Of a DNA stretch of 64,000 bases, positions 51,206-60,197 are shown one piece after another (the first letter of the stretch is position 1; every line of letters starts with the position of its first letter). A model generated the notes under the pieces. The model did no database searches and was not told the origin of the DNA. It worked only from the letters and a program-made list of their open reading frames with translations. The stretch lies in NCBI GenBank assembly GCA_020846875.1, contig JADLDB010000009.1, forward strand, positions 62,001-126,000, read 5' to 3'. The stretch comes from Myxococcales bacterium. Lineage in GTDB: Bacteria; Myxococcota; Myxococcia; Myxococcales; Myxococcaceae. The translations under genes and the position numbers were made by a program.

Positions 51206-53848
51206 ATGCCTTCCTTCCGGGTGCTGAGTGTCCTCGCGGTGGTGGCAGTGGCGTTCACCGGCTGCAACTGCGGAACGTCGACTCCTGCCGATGCCTGCTC
51301 CTTTGACAGCGACTGTCCGACCGGTCAGGTCTGCGGCGCAGAGAAGCGCTGCGTAGCCCAGGCCACGTGCCCCGACACGCCGTGCGCCGCGGGCGAGAGC
51401 TGCCTGGGGGGCCGCTGCTACGCCGCCGACTGTCCGACGCGAGACTGCGGCGACGGCCAGGTCTGCGCCTCGGGCCGCTGCCTGGACGAGGCGTGCGTGG
51501 GCAAGACCTGCCCGGGCGGCAACGTCTGCATCCGGGGCGGCTGCTACCAGGGCCAGTGCGCCGGCGTGAGCTGCACCGGCCGCGAGGTGTGCGTCGAGGA
51601 CTACTGCGTGTCGCGGAGCTGCCTGGGCGTCACCTGCCCCGGCGATCAGCGCTGCGCGGCCGACGGCAACTGCTACCCGAAGGGCGGCTACGGCGGGGGC
51701 TCCGGCACCGGGCCTGGACCGGGCACGGGCGGTGGCGCGGGTACAGGCGGTGGCACGGGCACGGGCGGTGGCACGGGCACCGGCGGTGGCACGGGCACCG
51801 GCGGTGGCACGGGCACGGGTAACCAGGCGTGCATGAGCAACTGCACTCCGGTGCAGGTCTGCGTCATGAACCAGTGCGAAGAGGCGCGGTGCGTGGGCAT
51901 CACCTGCCCCACCGGCCAGGCGTGCTCGCAGGGTCAGTGCGTGCCCACCACCTGCGGTGCTGGGAGCTGTCCGGCTGGCAAGGCGTGCGGCCCGACGGGC
52001 ACGTGCGTGGACACCGCGTGCGCCACGGTCTCCTGCCCTGGCGGGTACCGCTGCCAGCAGGGCCTCTGCTACCCGACGGGCGGCGGAGGTGGAGGCTCGG
52101 GCACCGGCGGTGGCACCGGGACCGGCGGCGGTACGGGCACCGGCGGCGGTACGGGCACCGGCGGTGGTACGGGCACCGGCGGCGGTACGGGTACCGGCGG
52201 TGGTACGGGCACCGGCGGTGGGACCGGCACGGGCGGCGGCACCGGCACGGGGGGCGGCACGGGCGGTGGCACCGGCACGGGGGGCGGCACCGGCACGGGC
52301 GTCGTCCTCGGACCTGACGGCGGCGTCATCGGCATCGCCGGGCCGGACGGTGGCCTCGTCCTCCTGCCCGACGGCGGCGTGGCCGGCGGGCCGTGCCTCC
52401 CGTCGCAGTGCACGGAGATCGTCTGCGACGATCGTCTCGACAACGACGGCAATGGCTACTCGGACTGTGACGAGCCTTCCTGCGCGGCGCAGGCCTGCAA
52501 CGACAGCAACGCCTGCACCGCCGGCGAGCGCTGCGTGGCGAGCAGGTGCCAGCCCGCCACCACCTGGAGCTGCAACTCCCCGCCCACCTCGTGCCACTCG
52601 CCCAGCGGGCAGTGCATCGGCGTGGGCCAGTGCAACTACCCGGTGATGGCGGGCGCGCCCTGCGGAGGGAGCGGCAGCGGCATGGCGTGCCTGCCGGACG
52701 CCACCTGCGGCGTGCTGCCGGGCAACGGCGTCTTCACCTTCACACCTTCCAACTTCGATCCCTCGACGATCGGCCTCACCCCCGGCGACGTCATGACGGG
52801 CGGCGGGACGGTGACGGTGAACACCAACACGGGGACGCTGGGAGGCAGTTGGGGGCCGCTCAGCCCGACGGTCACCACGGTGATGACCAGCACCGGCCCA
52901 GCGGTGGTGATCGCCGCCGAGAACTTCGACCTGGGGACCGGCACGGTGCTGCAGATCACCGGCAGCAACCCGTTAATCATCGCCGCCAGCCAGACGATCG
53001 AGATCCACGGCGTCATCGACATCTCCGCGGTCGGCGCCAACCCCGGCCCCGGCGGCCATCGCGGCTGCGGGACGGCGGCCGGCGGTGACGGCAGCCTGGG
53101 CTCCAACTCGGCGGCGGGCGGCGGGGGCGCGGGAGGCTCGCAGTCGGCCGGCGGCTCGGGCGGCGGCGGAAGCACCTTCGGCCTGGGCGGCGGCGGAGTG
53201 GCCGGCACGGTGTTGGCGCGCGGCGCCCAGGAGCTCAAGGGCGGCTGCCCCGGCGGCGCGGGAGGCAACGCCGGCGGGCGGGGCGGCGCCGGCGGCGGGG
53301 CCATTCAGCTCACCGCGGGCTACGGCCTGGGCATCGGGCCCACCGGGGCGATCATCGCCAACGGCTCGGGAGGCCTGGGCGGCGCCCGCACGACGGGCTC
53401 GTACAGCCCCAAGGGCGGCGGCGGCGGCGGCTCGGGCGGCACCATCATCCTGGAGTCGGGCTACGTCTTCGCCGACCAATCGCGGCTGTTGGCCAACGGC
53501 GGCGGCGGCGGCGAGGGCTCGGGCTGGCTCAGCTTGCCGGGGGCGGACGGCGCGGACGGCGACAAGCTGTACGGCCTCCTCGGGGCGCCGGGCGGCGGCG
53601 GCATGTCCGGCAACGGCGGCAACGGCGGCAACGGCGGGGCGCGATACTCGGCGGTGGGGGACGGGCGGGCCGGCCAGCAGTACTTCGACGAGACCAACTA
53701 CTGGGAGTCCGCGGGCGGCGGTGGCGGAGGCGCGGCGGGGGCGCTGCGCATCAACATCACCACGCCGCTGGGCCGGTGCATCTTCCCGGACAACGTGAAG
53801 TTCAGCCCGCACATGACCACCAACTCGGGGGACAACTGCTACCAGTGA
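51206..53848 (+). CDS. Large Cys-rich, Gly/Thr-repeat lipoprotein
   Basis: 880 residues. Lipobox AVAFTGC (Cys20). Residues 30-160 are a run of Cys-rich EGF-like/laminin-like units (C-x-D-x-DCPTGQVC, CPDTPCAAGESC and others). A short Gly/Thr repeat, a second Cys-rich block (~210-290), then a long GGGTGT repeat (~300-365) follow. Residues ~385-505 hold more Cys modules ending with a GVFTFTPSNFDPS strand region. The final 340 residues are a beta-helix-like, glycine-loop-rich part (GGGGAGGS, NGSGGLGGARTTG). This is the typical architecture of myxobacterial surface lipoproteins of unknown role. It converges on a second Cys-rich lipoprotein gene. Confidence 0.85.
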   Translation: MPSFRVLSVLAVVAVAFTGCNCGTSTPADACSFDSDCPTGQVCGAEKRCVAQATCPDTPCAAGESCLGGRCYAADCPTRDCGDGQVCASGRCLDEACVGKTCPGGNVCIRGGCYQGQCAGVSCTGREVCVEDYCVSRSCLGVTCPGDQRCAADGNCYPKGGYGGGSGTGPGPGTGGGAGTGGGTGTGGGTGTGGGTGTGGGTGTGNQACMSNCTPVQVCVMNQCEEARCVGITCPTGQACSQGQCVPTTCGAGSCPAGKACGPTGTCVDTACATVSCPGGYRCQQGLCYPTGGGGGGSGTGGGTGTGGGTGTGGGTGTGGGTGTGGGTGTGGGTGTGGGTGTGGGTGTGGGTGGGTGTGGGTGTGVVLGPDGGVIGIAGPDGGLVLLPDGGVAGGPCLPSQCTEIVCDDRLDNDGNGYSDCDEPSCAAQACNDSNACTAGERCVASRCQPATTWSCNSPPTSCHSPSGQCIGVGQCNYPVMAGAPCGGSGSGMACLPDATCGVLPGNGVFTFTPSNFDPSTIGLTPGDVMTGGGTVTVNTNTGTLGGSWGPLSPTVTTVMTSTGPAVVIAAENFDLGTGTVLQITGSNPLIIAASQTIEIHGVIDISAVGANPGPGGHRGCGTAAGGDGSLGSNSAAGGGGAGGSQSAGGSGGGGSTFGLGGGGVAGTVLARGAQELKGGCPGGAGGNAGGRGGAGGGAIQLTAGYGLGIGPTGAIIANGSGGLGGARTTGSYSPKGGGGGGSGGTIILESGYVFADQSRLLANGGGGGEGSGWLSLPGADGADGDKLYGLLGAPGGGGMSGNGGNGGNGGARYSAVGDGRAGQQYFDETNYWESAGGGGGGAAGALRINITTPLGRCIFPDNVKFSPHMTTNSGDNCYQ
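51729..51820 (+). repeat. 18-bp tandem repeat coding for GGGTGT
   Basis: About five copies of a unit reading GGCGGTGGCACGGGCACS (S = C or G), in frame within the Cys-rich lipoprotein gene. Copies differ only at silent positions, suggesting recent expansion. Confidence 0.8.
52104..52300 (+). repeat. Second block of 18-bp tandem repeats coding for GGGTGT
   Basis: About eleven copies of GGCGGNGGNACGGGNACC-type units, one of them shortened to six bases' worth of Gly-Gly-Thr, all in frame. Together with 51729-51820 it gives the gene two homologous repeat arrays about 380 bp apart, able to recombine and delete the Cys-rich block between. Confidence 0.8.
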
Positions 53849-53869
53849 CGGCCTGACGCCGGCCGTCAC
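53845..53869. terminator. 9-bp stem-loop shared by two convergent genes
   Basis: GTGACGGCC (53845-53853) and GGCCGTCAC (53861-53869) pair perfectly around a 7-nt loop. The left arm contains the stop of the lipoprotein gene ending at 53848, the right arm the stop of the gene ending at 53866. Best hairpin of its kind in the window. Confidence 0.55.
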
Positions 53870-56016
53870 GGCAGCGCCCGCCGCAGCCCTTCCACCCCGT
53901 CGGCCTGAGGCCACCCGCCAAAGCCCAGCGGCAGCCCTTTCAGCTCGTACGCTTCCAGCGCCACGCCCGCGTCGCCTTCGTCGACGAAGACGAAGAGGTT
54001 GCCGGCGGCGAAGAGGGCCCCGCGGACGTCCGACGACTCCGGCGGCAGGGGGCAGAGGATGGCCCGCCGGCCGGCGGTGAAGACTTCCAGGTACGCGCCC
54101 AGCCCGTAGCCCGCGTCGAGGCTGGAGAAGTCGGCCTTCACCAGCGCCGCCACCGAGCCGGGCATGAAGTTGACGAGCGCGGCTTCCTCGAGTCGCGACT
54201 CGATGCCGGCGGGCAGCACCTTCACCTCCCAGCGCTCGGCGCCGGTCCGCAGGTCCGTCACCCGCGCCCACAGCTCTCGGTCCACCGGCATGCAGCTGGT
54301 GAGGGGCTGAGCGCAGCGCCAGGCGAACACCACCACGCTGTCGGTGGAGGCGAGGACGGCCCGGGGCTCGGCGTCCAGCAGCACGCCCGCGTCGGAGCGC
54401 CAGGAGAGGTCGACGAAGTCCGCTCCGCCGTCCGCCAGCCACCACAGCTCCTGCCGGCCACCCAGCACCAAGCCCAAGCGCGCGCTCACCAGCGAGGGCA
54501 GCCCCGCGTCCACGCGCACCACGGTGACTTGCAGGCCTCCGTCGCCGTCGTCGCCCAGCACCGACAACAGGCCCGCGTCGGCCTGCCAGGCGTAGAGGGT
54601 GCCGCGCACGTCCAGCGCCAGCACTCCCGTCCCCCCCAGCGCCACCACCGGCACCAGCCCGGCGTCGCTCCAGGTGGCCACCGTGCCGTCGTCCAGCCAG
54701 AGCTGCAGGCCCCCGTCCTCCGAGGCGGCCACGGCGCCCGGTTGAACCGCCGCCTCGAGCGCCTCCAGGAGCCGCCCGTCCAGGCGAGCGCGCAGCTCCA
54801 GCCCTCCGTCGCGCGCCAGCAGCACGCCGCGGGGCGAGACGTTGAGCAGCCGCCGCTCGCCGTCCTCCTCGTAGGGCGCGACGAAGCGATCGAAGCCCGA
54901 AGAGGTCCACGAGGCGAGCGCGCACACGCCGGGATCGCCCGCGTCCTCACCTCCGTCTACCTCACCCCCGTCAGCGCCAGCGTCGGCGCCAGCGTCGAGG
55001 CCGCCGTCGTCTCCTCCATCCACCGCGAGGCGGGGCACGCCGCAGGTGTTGAAGAAGAGGTTGCCGGCGCTGGCCAGCATCGTGGGGCGCTCCCGGGAGG
55101 GCTGGCCGGGCACGCGGGTGGACCAGCGAGGCAGCCAGGCGCCGGCGTCGGGGCGCACGCACACCTGGTTCCTGCAGCGCGCCTCGGGGATGCAGGCGAC
55201 CTCCACGCCGCAGAGGAAGCCGTCGGGGGTGGGCAGCACCAGGCACCCGCCGTTCAAGCAGAAGTGCCCCGACACGCAGTCGACGTCGCCGCATTGGGTG
55301 CCGTCGGCGGCGTTGGCGGAGCCGCAGCCGCTCAGCGGATCGCACGCGGCCACCTTGCACGGCTCGGTGGGTGGCGGGCAGGTGCGGGGCGAATTCACGC
55401 ACCCCGACATCATCGAGCAGCCGTCGTTGGTGCAGGCGTTGTTGTCGTCGCAGCTCCGGGGCACGCCCAGGCAGGTGCCGCTGCGACAGCGCCCCTGCTC
55501 GAGGCAGATGTTGCCGGGATCGCACGCGGTGTCGTCGGGGGACACCGCCTCGACGCATTGATCGAGCTCCAGCGAGTAGCTCGACTCGCGGCACGGGGCC
55601 GACGGCGTGCACACCGGCGGGCGCACGCCCACGCCGTGCAGGGCTACCTCCAGGGTGCGGGAAGGCGCGGACAGCACCAGCGTGCCGGTGACCTCGCCGT
55701 TGCCCGCGGTGAAGGTGACGGGGAGCTCCACTGAGCCACCGGCGGGCACGTCCACCGTCATCGGCGCGGAGAAGGGCGCGCCCACCGAGGCCGACACGGT
55801 GAGGGCCGCGCGCGTCTCGGCGTGGATCAGCACCGCCTTCGTGACCTGCTGGCCTTCCAGCACGCGGCCGAACTCCAGCGACTGAGTGGAGGGATCGACG
55901 CGGAAGTCCGCGTCCACCGGGTCGACGTCGGTGCCGCACCCGCGGCAGCTCAGCAGGCCCAGCGCCAGCGCCAGGAGGATCGAGCCGGCGCAGCGCCGTG
56001 GGAGCCGGTACGTCAT
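53866..56016 (-). CDS. Cys-rich lipoprotein with Asp/Gly-repeat region
   Basis: 716 residues from ATG 56014-56016. Lipobox LGLLSC (Cys24). Residues ~30-130 form an ASPM/SPD-2/Hydin-like Ig domain (QSLEFGRVLEGQQVTKAVLIH, PVTFTAGNGEVTGTLVLS). Residues ~135-290 are Cys-rich modules (CRSGTCLGVPRSCDDNNACT and repeats). An Asp/Gly/Ala low-complexity run (DGGDDGGLDAGADAGADGG) follows at ~330, then ~350 residues of beta-propeller-like strands with recurrent LALDVRG and DGG turns. Function unknown; surface exposure likely. It is third in a minus-strand group and ends at the shared stem-loop. Confidence 0.85.
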   Translation of the reverse strand: MTYRLPRRCAGSILLALALGLLSCRGCGTDVDPVDADFRVDPSTQSLEFGRVLEGQQVTKAVLIHAETRAALTVSASVGAPFSAPMTVDVPAGGSVELPVTFTAGNGEVTGTLVLSAPSRTLEVALHGVGVRPPVCTPSAPCRESSYSLELDQCVEAVSPDDTACDPGNICLEQGRCRSGTCLGVPRSCDDNNACTNDGCSMMSGCVNSPRTCPPPTEPCKVAACDPLSGCGSANAADGTQCGDVDCVSGHFCLNGGCLVLPTPDGFLCGVEVACIPEARCRNQVCVRPDAGAWLPRWSTRVPGQPSRERPTMLASAGNLFFNTCGVPRLAVDGGDDGGLDAGADAGADGGEVDGGEDAGDPGVCALASWTSSGFDRFVAPYEEDGERRLLNVSPRGVLLARDGGLELRARLDGRLLEALEAAVQPGAVAASEDGGLQLWLDDGTVATWSDAGLVPVVALGGTGVLALDVRGTLYAWQADAGLLSVLGDDGDGGLQVTVVRVDAGLPSLVSARLGLVLGGRQELWWLADGGADFVDLSWRSDAGVLLDAEPRAVLASTDSVVVFAWRCAQPLTSCMPVDRELWARVTDLRTGAERWEVKVLPAGIESRLEEAALVNFMPGSVAALVKADFSSLDAGYGLGAYLEVFTAGRRAILCPLPPESSDVRGALFAAGNLFVFVDEGDAGVALEAYELKGLPLGFGGWPQADGVEGLRRALP

Positions 56017-56075
56017 GGCGGAGCACTGTGCCCGAAGGCCCCCACCTTGGGGAAGCCGGGGGACGGACGGGCTGC

Positions 56076-56705
56076 TCATTTCCTCCGCGGCGCAGGCCGG
56101 GCCGGCTTCCGCGCGGGGCGGCCTTCACGAGCCGCCGGGCGCGCGCGCTGGGCTCCGGGACGCACGAGCCCGACAGCGCCGAGCAGCGTCTCGATGTCGT
56201 CGGGCGATACGCCGCCGTTCGCGAGCCGCGCCCGGAGCGCCCCGGCGCGCAGGCCGGCGTCGGCCATGCGCCGCGCGTAGGCGTAGGCCGGCTCGTCTTC
56301 CGGCCAGTCGTCGTCGATCAAGTCCGCGTCGACCTCGTCAAGGAGCTCGTCCACCCGCTCACTGCGGTCGCGCCTCCGCGAGCGCTGGGGGGCACCGCGT
56401 CCCTCGAAGCGGGCGCTCAGCGGGCTGAACCAGATGGCGTAGAGGCTGAAGACGCTGAAGAGCGTGCCGACCGGAAACGCGAAGAACGCGAGGACGGAGA
56501 GTGCGGTCTGGAGGCCCCGGCCACGCCCCTTCTCGAGCACCGCCCCCAGGTAGGCGAAGGGCAACGCCAGCAACAGCCCGCCGAGCGCCACGAGGAGGCC
56601 GAACCCGCCGGCGTTCGTGCCCGCGCTCATGAGCGCAAACCACGCGCACCCGATGAAGAGGAAGATCGCCTGGAGCCAGTTCAAGAGAGAGACGATCCGC
56701 AGCAT
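56076..56705 (-). CDS. Hypothetical membrane protein with acidic-basic cytoplasmic tail
   Basis: 209 residues. Three membrane helices in the first 100 residues (LLNWLQAIFLFIGCAWFALM, GLLVALGGLLLALPFAYLGAV, LSVLAFFAFPVGTLFSVFSLYAIWF). The second half is soluble: an Arg-rich stretch (RSRRRDRSERVDELL), an acidic patch (DEVDADLIDDDWPEDEP), and a Pro/Arg/Ala-rich basic end (RPARKPARPAPRRK). No family recognised. The basic tail could touch nucleic acid or phospholipid; this is inference. Confidence 0.7.
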   Translation of the reverse strand: MLRIVSLLNWLQAIFLFIGCAWFALMSAGTNAGGFGLLVALGGLLLALPFAYLGAVLEKGRGRGLQTALSVLAFFAFPVGTLFSVFSLYAIWFSPLSARFEGRGAPQRSRRRDRSERVDELLDEVDADLIDDDWPEDEPAYAYARRMADAGLRAGALRARLANGGVSPDDIETLLGAVGLVRPGAQRARPAAREGRPARKPARPAPRRK

Positions 56706-56783
56706 GGCGTCGGCGGACGAGCGTACCCCCCTGATTCACCGCCAACCACCGAAAGAACAATCCCGACCACCACCAAGGTTCCT

Positions 56784-57395
56784 TCAGCTTCGGCGGCGGC
56801 GCCAGAGCCAGCGGAGCAGCAAGGCCACCACCAGCGCGCCCACCGCCCCGAGGGCCGCGTGCCGGTAGGTGGAGAAGAACGTGTCGATGCGCTCGGCGTT
56901 CTCGCCCAGGGCGACGCCCACCGACACCAGCAGCGCGTTCCAGGCCAGGGCGGAGACGCCGCCCAGGAGGAGCGCGCGGGACAGCGGAATGCCGGCGGCC
57001 CCCGCCGCGATGAAGACCATGGCGCGGAAGCTGGGCAGGAAGCGGTTGACGACCAACAGCCACGCCCCGCGCTGCCGCATCAGGACCTGGGCCGCCTGGA
57101 GGCGGGCGACCGGCAGGCCCAGCACGCGGCGCTCCGCGGGGAAGGTGGACAGCCGCGCCCCCAGGGCCAGCCCGAAGCGCCAGGTGGCGGCGATGCCCAC
57201 CAGGCTGCCCGCGGTGAGGGCGATCATCACCAGGAGGAGCGAGCGCTGGCCGCCCGCGGCGTACGCGCCGCCCAGCAGCGCGACGGTGTCACCCGGAAAC
57301 GGCGGGGCGAGGTACTCGAGCATCGCCGCAGCGGCGAGCACCAGGTACCCCAGGGGGCCGACCGCGCGCAGCCAGACGTCGACGAGCTCGAGCAC
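56784..57395 (-). CDS. DedA family membrane protein
   Basis: 203 residues with about five membrane helices. DedA marks: the N-terminal pattern YLAPPFPGDTVALLGGAYAAG (family F-x-P-GD), the loop LTAGSLVGIAATWRFGLALGAR, and the reentrant segment VVNRFLPSFRAMVFIAAGAAGIPLSR with its Arg. DedA-type (VTT domain) proteins move undecaprenyl-phosphate or phospholipid across the inner membrane. A basic RLWRRRRS ends it. It follows the TPR membrane gene by 36 bp on the same strand. Confidence 0.92.
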   Translation of the reverse strand: MLELVDVWLRAVGPLGYLVLAAAAMLEYLAPPFPGDTVALLGGAYAAGGQRSLLLVMIALTAGSLVGIAATWRFGLALGARLSTFPAERRVLGLPVARLQAAQVLMRQRGAWLLVVNRFLPSFRAMVFIAAGAAGIPLSRALLLGGVSALAWNALLVSVGVALGENAERIDTFFSTYRHAALGAVGALVVALLLRWLWRRRRS

Positions 57396-57431
57396 GGCGT
57401 CATCGTGTTCGCCCGGCCGCGCACGTCAAGC

Positions 57432-58265
57432 CTACTCGTCGGAGGCCGGGTCGGCGCCGCCGCTCAAGGACGGATCGTAATACTGGCCGCCCGCCGAGCC
57501 TTCCATTTGCGCGGCCCAGGCCGACGCCCTCGGGCCCACCACCACCCCGAGGAAGAAGAGGATCAGCACCAGGACGAGCGCGTAGGTCGCGGGCCGCGAA
57601 GGCCGGGCGCGCCAGGCCCACAGCCGCTCCTTGCGGCGCTGAAAGCCGGGGGCGGACACGTACTCCCGCCAGGCCTCGTCGCGCATCAGGGCCGCGCTGC
57701 CGTCGTCGCCGGCGCCTTCCATCGCCCGCGCCAGCAGCACCCGGCCGTGGACGGTGCCGCGCCGGTGCTTCACCAGGGCCTCCAGCGCCTGCTTCGCGCC
57801 GGTGAAGTCGCCCTTCGCCAGCCGGCCCTGGCCCTGGACCAGGTCGATTTCCCCCAGCCGGAAGTCGGGATCGAGCTGCTGCGCGTGGGCGAGCAGCTTC
57901 TCGCCCTGCTCGTGGAAGCCGGCGCCTACGCACGCCGCGCCCATGGTGAAGACGGTCTGCACGTCGTCGTCGCCGTGCTCCAGGTTGGGGCGAAGCACCT
58001 CCACCGCCTTGCGGTACGCCTTGCGGTCGACCAGCAGCCCCGCCCACTCCAGGCGCGCGCGGCCGTCGCTGGGGTTGGCGAGGAGCAGGCGCTCCAACTG
58101 TCCCTCGCGGCGGCGGCGCATCACCCAGCGGAAGGGATCCGGGAGGAGGCCCAGGGTGAAGCGGTCCACCACCAGGTAGAAGACGAGGAGGAAGAGCGCC
58201 GAGCCCAGCGGGCTGCCGGTGATGGCGGTGAGGATGATCCACTGGAAGTAGCCGGTCATGGACAT
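57432..58265 (-). CDS. Membrane-anchored TPR-like protein
   Basis: 277 residues from ATG 58263-58265 (a second ATG two codons later is equally possible). An N-terminal helix pair (FQWIILTAITGSPLGSALFLLVFYLVVDRF), then TPR-like units: DGRARLEWAGLLVDRKAYRKAVEVLRPNLEHG, TMGAACVGAGFHEQGEKLLAHAQQLDPDF, GRLAKGDFTGAKQALEALVKH. A C-terminal membrane helix (YALVLVLILFFLGVVVG) and a ~35-residue outer tail end the protein. Such proteins assemble or regulate membrane complexes. It is upstream of dedA and probably co-transcribed. Confidence 0.78.
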   Translation of the reverse strand: MSMTGYFQWIILTAITGSPLGSALFLLVFYLVVDRFTLGLLPDPFRWVMRRRREGQLERLLLANPSDGRARLEWAGLLVDRKAYRKAVEVLRPNLEHGDDDVQTVFTMGAACVGAGFHEQGEKLLAHAQQLDPDFRLGEIDLVQGQGRLAKGDFTGAKQALEALVKHRRGTVHGRVLLARAMEGAGDDGSAALMRDEAWREYVSAPGFQRRKERLWAWRARPSRPATYALVLVLILFFLGVVVGPRASAWAAQMEGSAGGQYYDPSLSGGADPASDE

Positions 58266-58486
58266 GGCGCCTCTGCGTGCCGCGTAGGAGGAGATTGACC
58301 CCGCGCGGCGAAGCCGGGTGCAGAATACCCGCGGAGCGCCGGCCCGTAACGGGAGAGGAAGCGATCGAGGGCCTTGACGGACGCGGGCGCCCGACGAGAC
58401 CAGCGACTCGAACTCGGACGGGTGCGCGCGAGGAGGAAGACGTGGCCCCGCCAGCAACGCGAGCAGCGCGCCCATGGCCGCTGGCG

Positions 58487-59707
58487 CTACCTTGAGGCCC
58501 GGCCGCGGTGGATGACGACGAGGAAGAGCACCGCCACCACGCCCAGCAAGAGCAGCGGCAGCAGGCCCACCAGACCCAGGGCCGCCTGCAGCGCGCGCTC
58601 CGTCGCCCGCCGGGACACGTACACCCATCCCCCAAACCAGAGCAGGCTCACGAGCTGCGCCAAGCCGCCAAGGAAGACGATCACCCGGGCTGCCTGGGTC
58701 GCTTCCTGGTTGCCTTCGGGCAACACCGCGTCCCTGGGCGTGAACAGCCACCTCGGCAGGCGGTGCATGAAGATCCGCAGCCACTCCCGCCGCGCACTCT
58801 CCCTGGCGTCCGCTGCGTTGGTCGCGTCGCCCAGCTCGAGGAAGACGCGCTCGGCGGCCAAAGCGTCGGCCCGGGCCTCACGATGCCGGTGCACCTGGCC
58901 CAGCACCTCCGCGCGCACGCACAGCGCTGACGCGCGATCCCCGGGCGTCTTCGCGCAGGCCAGCGCCTCCTCGACGAAGCGGAGCGCGTCGTCGTTGTGG
59001 CACGCCTCGCGCTCGAGCCCGGCGAGCCGCATCAGGCAGTCGCATTGGTCGCGGCCATCTGGTTCGCGCGACAGCGCGAGGGCGCGCTCGAAGGCGTGCC
59101 GCGCGGGCAGGTACTCGCCACGGCGCTCGTGACGGCGCCCCTGAGCCAGCCAGGTCCAGGCGACGACGAAGGCGGGGCCGGTGTGCTCGACGAGCGCCCT
59201 CGCCCGCTCCAGGAGCTCGGGCTGCTCCTCCTCCGGGACGAGGTGATGCAGAAACAACAGGCACGTCGCCGCGTAGGCGCACTCGCCTTGCCGCTCAAAC
59301 AGCGCCGCGGCCTCCACGCGGGCTGCCCGGGCCTCCTCGTACCGCTCGAGGGCCTCGGTCGCCTCGGCGAAGGCGACGAGCGCGTGGGGCAGCAAGGTGA
59401 CGAGCCCGCCCGCGCGGCTCAAGCGCACCGCGCGCTGGGCGAGCCACGCGGCCCGCTCCTGGTTCGCTTCGGCCCGCGCGAGGCGCGCCGCGCACAGCGC
59501 TTCGAAGACGTCCGCCTCCGCGTCGCCGCGAAGGGCGGTGAAGTCCTGCAGCGTCGCGCGCGCGGCGGTCAAGTCTCGCTCGCCGAGGTGTATTCCCAGC
59601 AGCCCGTACAGAAGCTCGGCGATCTCCACTGGCGGAGCGCCCTCGCGGCGGCGGGCCTCGAGGAGGGCCAGGAGTTCCTCGCGCGTCGACGACTGCGGAG
59701 CGGCCAT
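58487..59707 (-). CDS. TPR protein with C-terminal membrane helices
   Basis: 406 residues from ATG 59705-59707. Residues 1-300 are helical repeats of the TPR type (LLYGLLGIHLGERDLTAARATL, ALVAFAEATEALERYEEARAARVEAAALFERQ, WLAQGRRHERRGEYLPARHAFERALAL), alanine- and arginine-rich. The last ~90 residues hold two membrane helices (VIVFLGGLAQLVSLLWFGGW and LGLVGLLPLLLLGVVAVLFLVV), so the repeats face the cytoplasm. Partner proteins cannot be predicted. It is divergent from the small gene at 59753. Confidence 0.75.
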   Translation of the reverse strand: MAAPQSSTREELLALLEARRREGAPPVEIAELLYGLLGIHLGERDLTAARATLQDFTALRGDAEADVFEALCAARLARAEANQERAAWLAQRAVRLSRAGGLVTLLPHALVAFAEATEALERYEEARAARVEAAALFERQGECAYAATCLLFLHHLVPEEEQPELLERARALVEHTGPAFVVAWTWLAQGRRHERRGEYLPARHAFERALALSREPDGRDQCDCLMRLAGLEREACHNDDALRFVEEALACAKTPGDRASALCVRAEVLGQVHRHREARADALAAERVFLELGDATNAADARESARREWLRIFMHRLPRWLFTPRDAVLPEGNQEATQAARVIVFLGGLAQLVSLLWFGGWVYVSRRATERALQAALGLVGLLPLLLLGVVAVLFLVVIHRGRASR

Positions 59708-59752
59708 GCAGGGCGATGGTAGCGCAGGCGGGCGGCCTTCAGCGCGCATACG

Positions 59753-60105
59753 GTGACTCCGCCGTCACCCCTCGCGCCGGCCAGCGGCGCGAAGCGCTGG
59801 TACGAGGAGCACAGCCGAGAGTGCCACGCCCGGGTGCGCGCCCTGGAGGACGAGCGCGTGGCGCTGGCCGCCCGCCGAGACGCGCTCCGCGGGGAGTTCG
59901 ACAGGGCTTCCCGCGCCGGCCGGCGCCGCGACGGGCGCCTGAGGGCCGCGGGGCAGGTGCTGGGCCTCACCATCCTCCTGGCGGCGCTCCTCCACCTCGC
60001 CGGCTCTGCACCGTCACTGTTGAGCGGCGCGTCCGGGGCGCAGGGCGTGGGGCTCCTCGGGGCCTGGCCGCGCTGGGCCTCGCGTTGCGCGCGCGGGCCC
60101 GGTGA
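59753..60105 (+). CDS. Small coiled-coil membrane protein, probably frameshifted near its 3' end
   Basis: Starts at GTG 59753. Residues ~15-55 form a charged helix (WYEEHSRECHARVRALEDERVALAARRDALRGEF) and a membrane helix follows (GQVLGLTILLAALLHLAG). In this frame the sequence turns into ARG-rich nonsense at about 60062 and runs 226 bp antisense into bioD. In the next frame the DNA reads GLAALGLALRARAR and stops at 60105, a natural second helix and basic end. One base missing from the G-run at 60058-60062 would join both parts into a ~117-residue protein. I give 60105 as the end; the frame is uncertain. Confidence 0.45.
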
Positions 60106-60197
60106 GACGCCCGGCGCGGCACCTCTGCGCAGCAGCGCGCCTCCGCCGACACGGGCGGACGGTTGCCTCCCTCAACCTGCGCGAGCGCGGCACTTCT

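Noticed and set aside
52104-52300. Possible CRISPR array
   Set aside because: Units are 18 bp and contiguous with no spacers, and they are in frame inside a lipoprotein gene.
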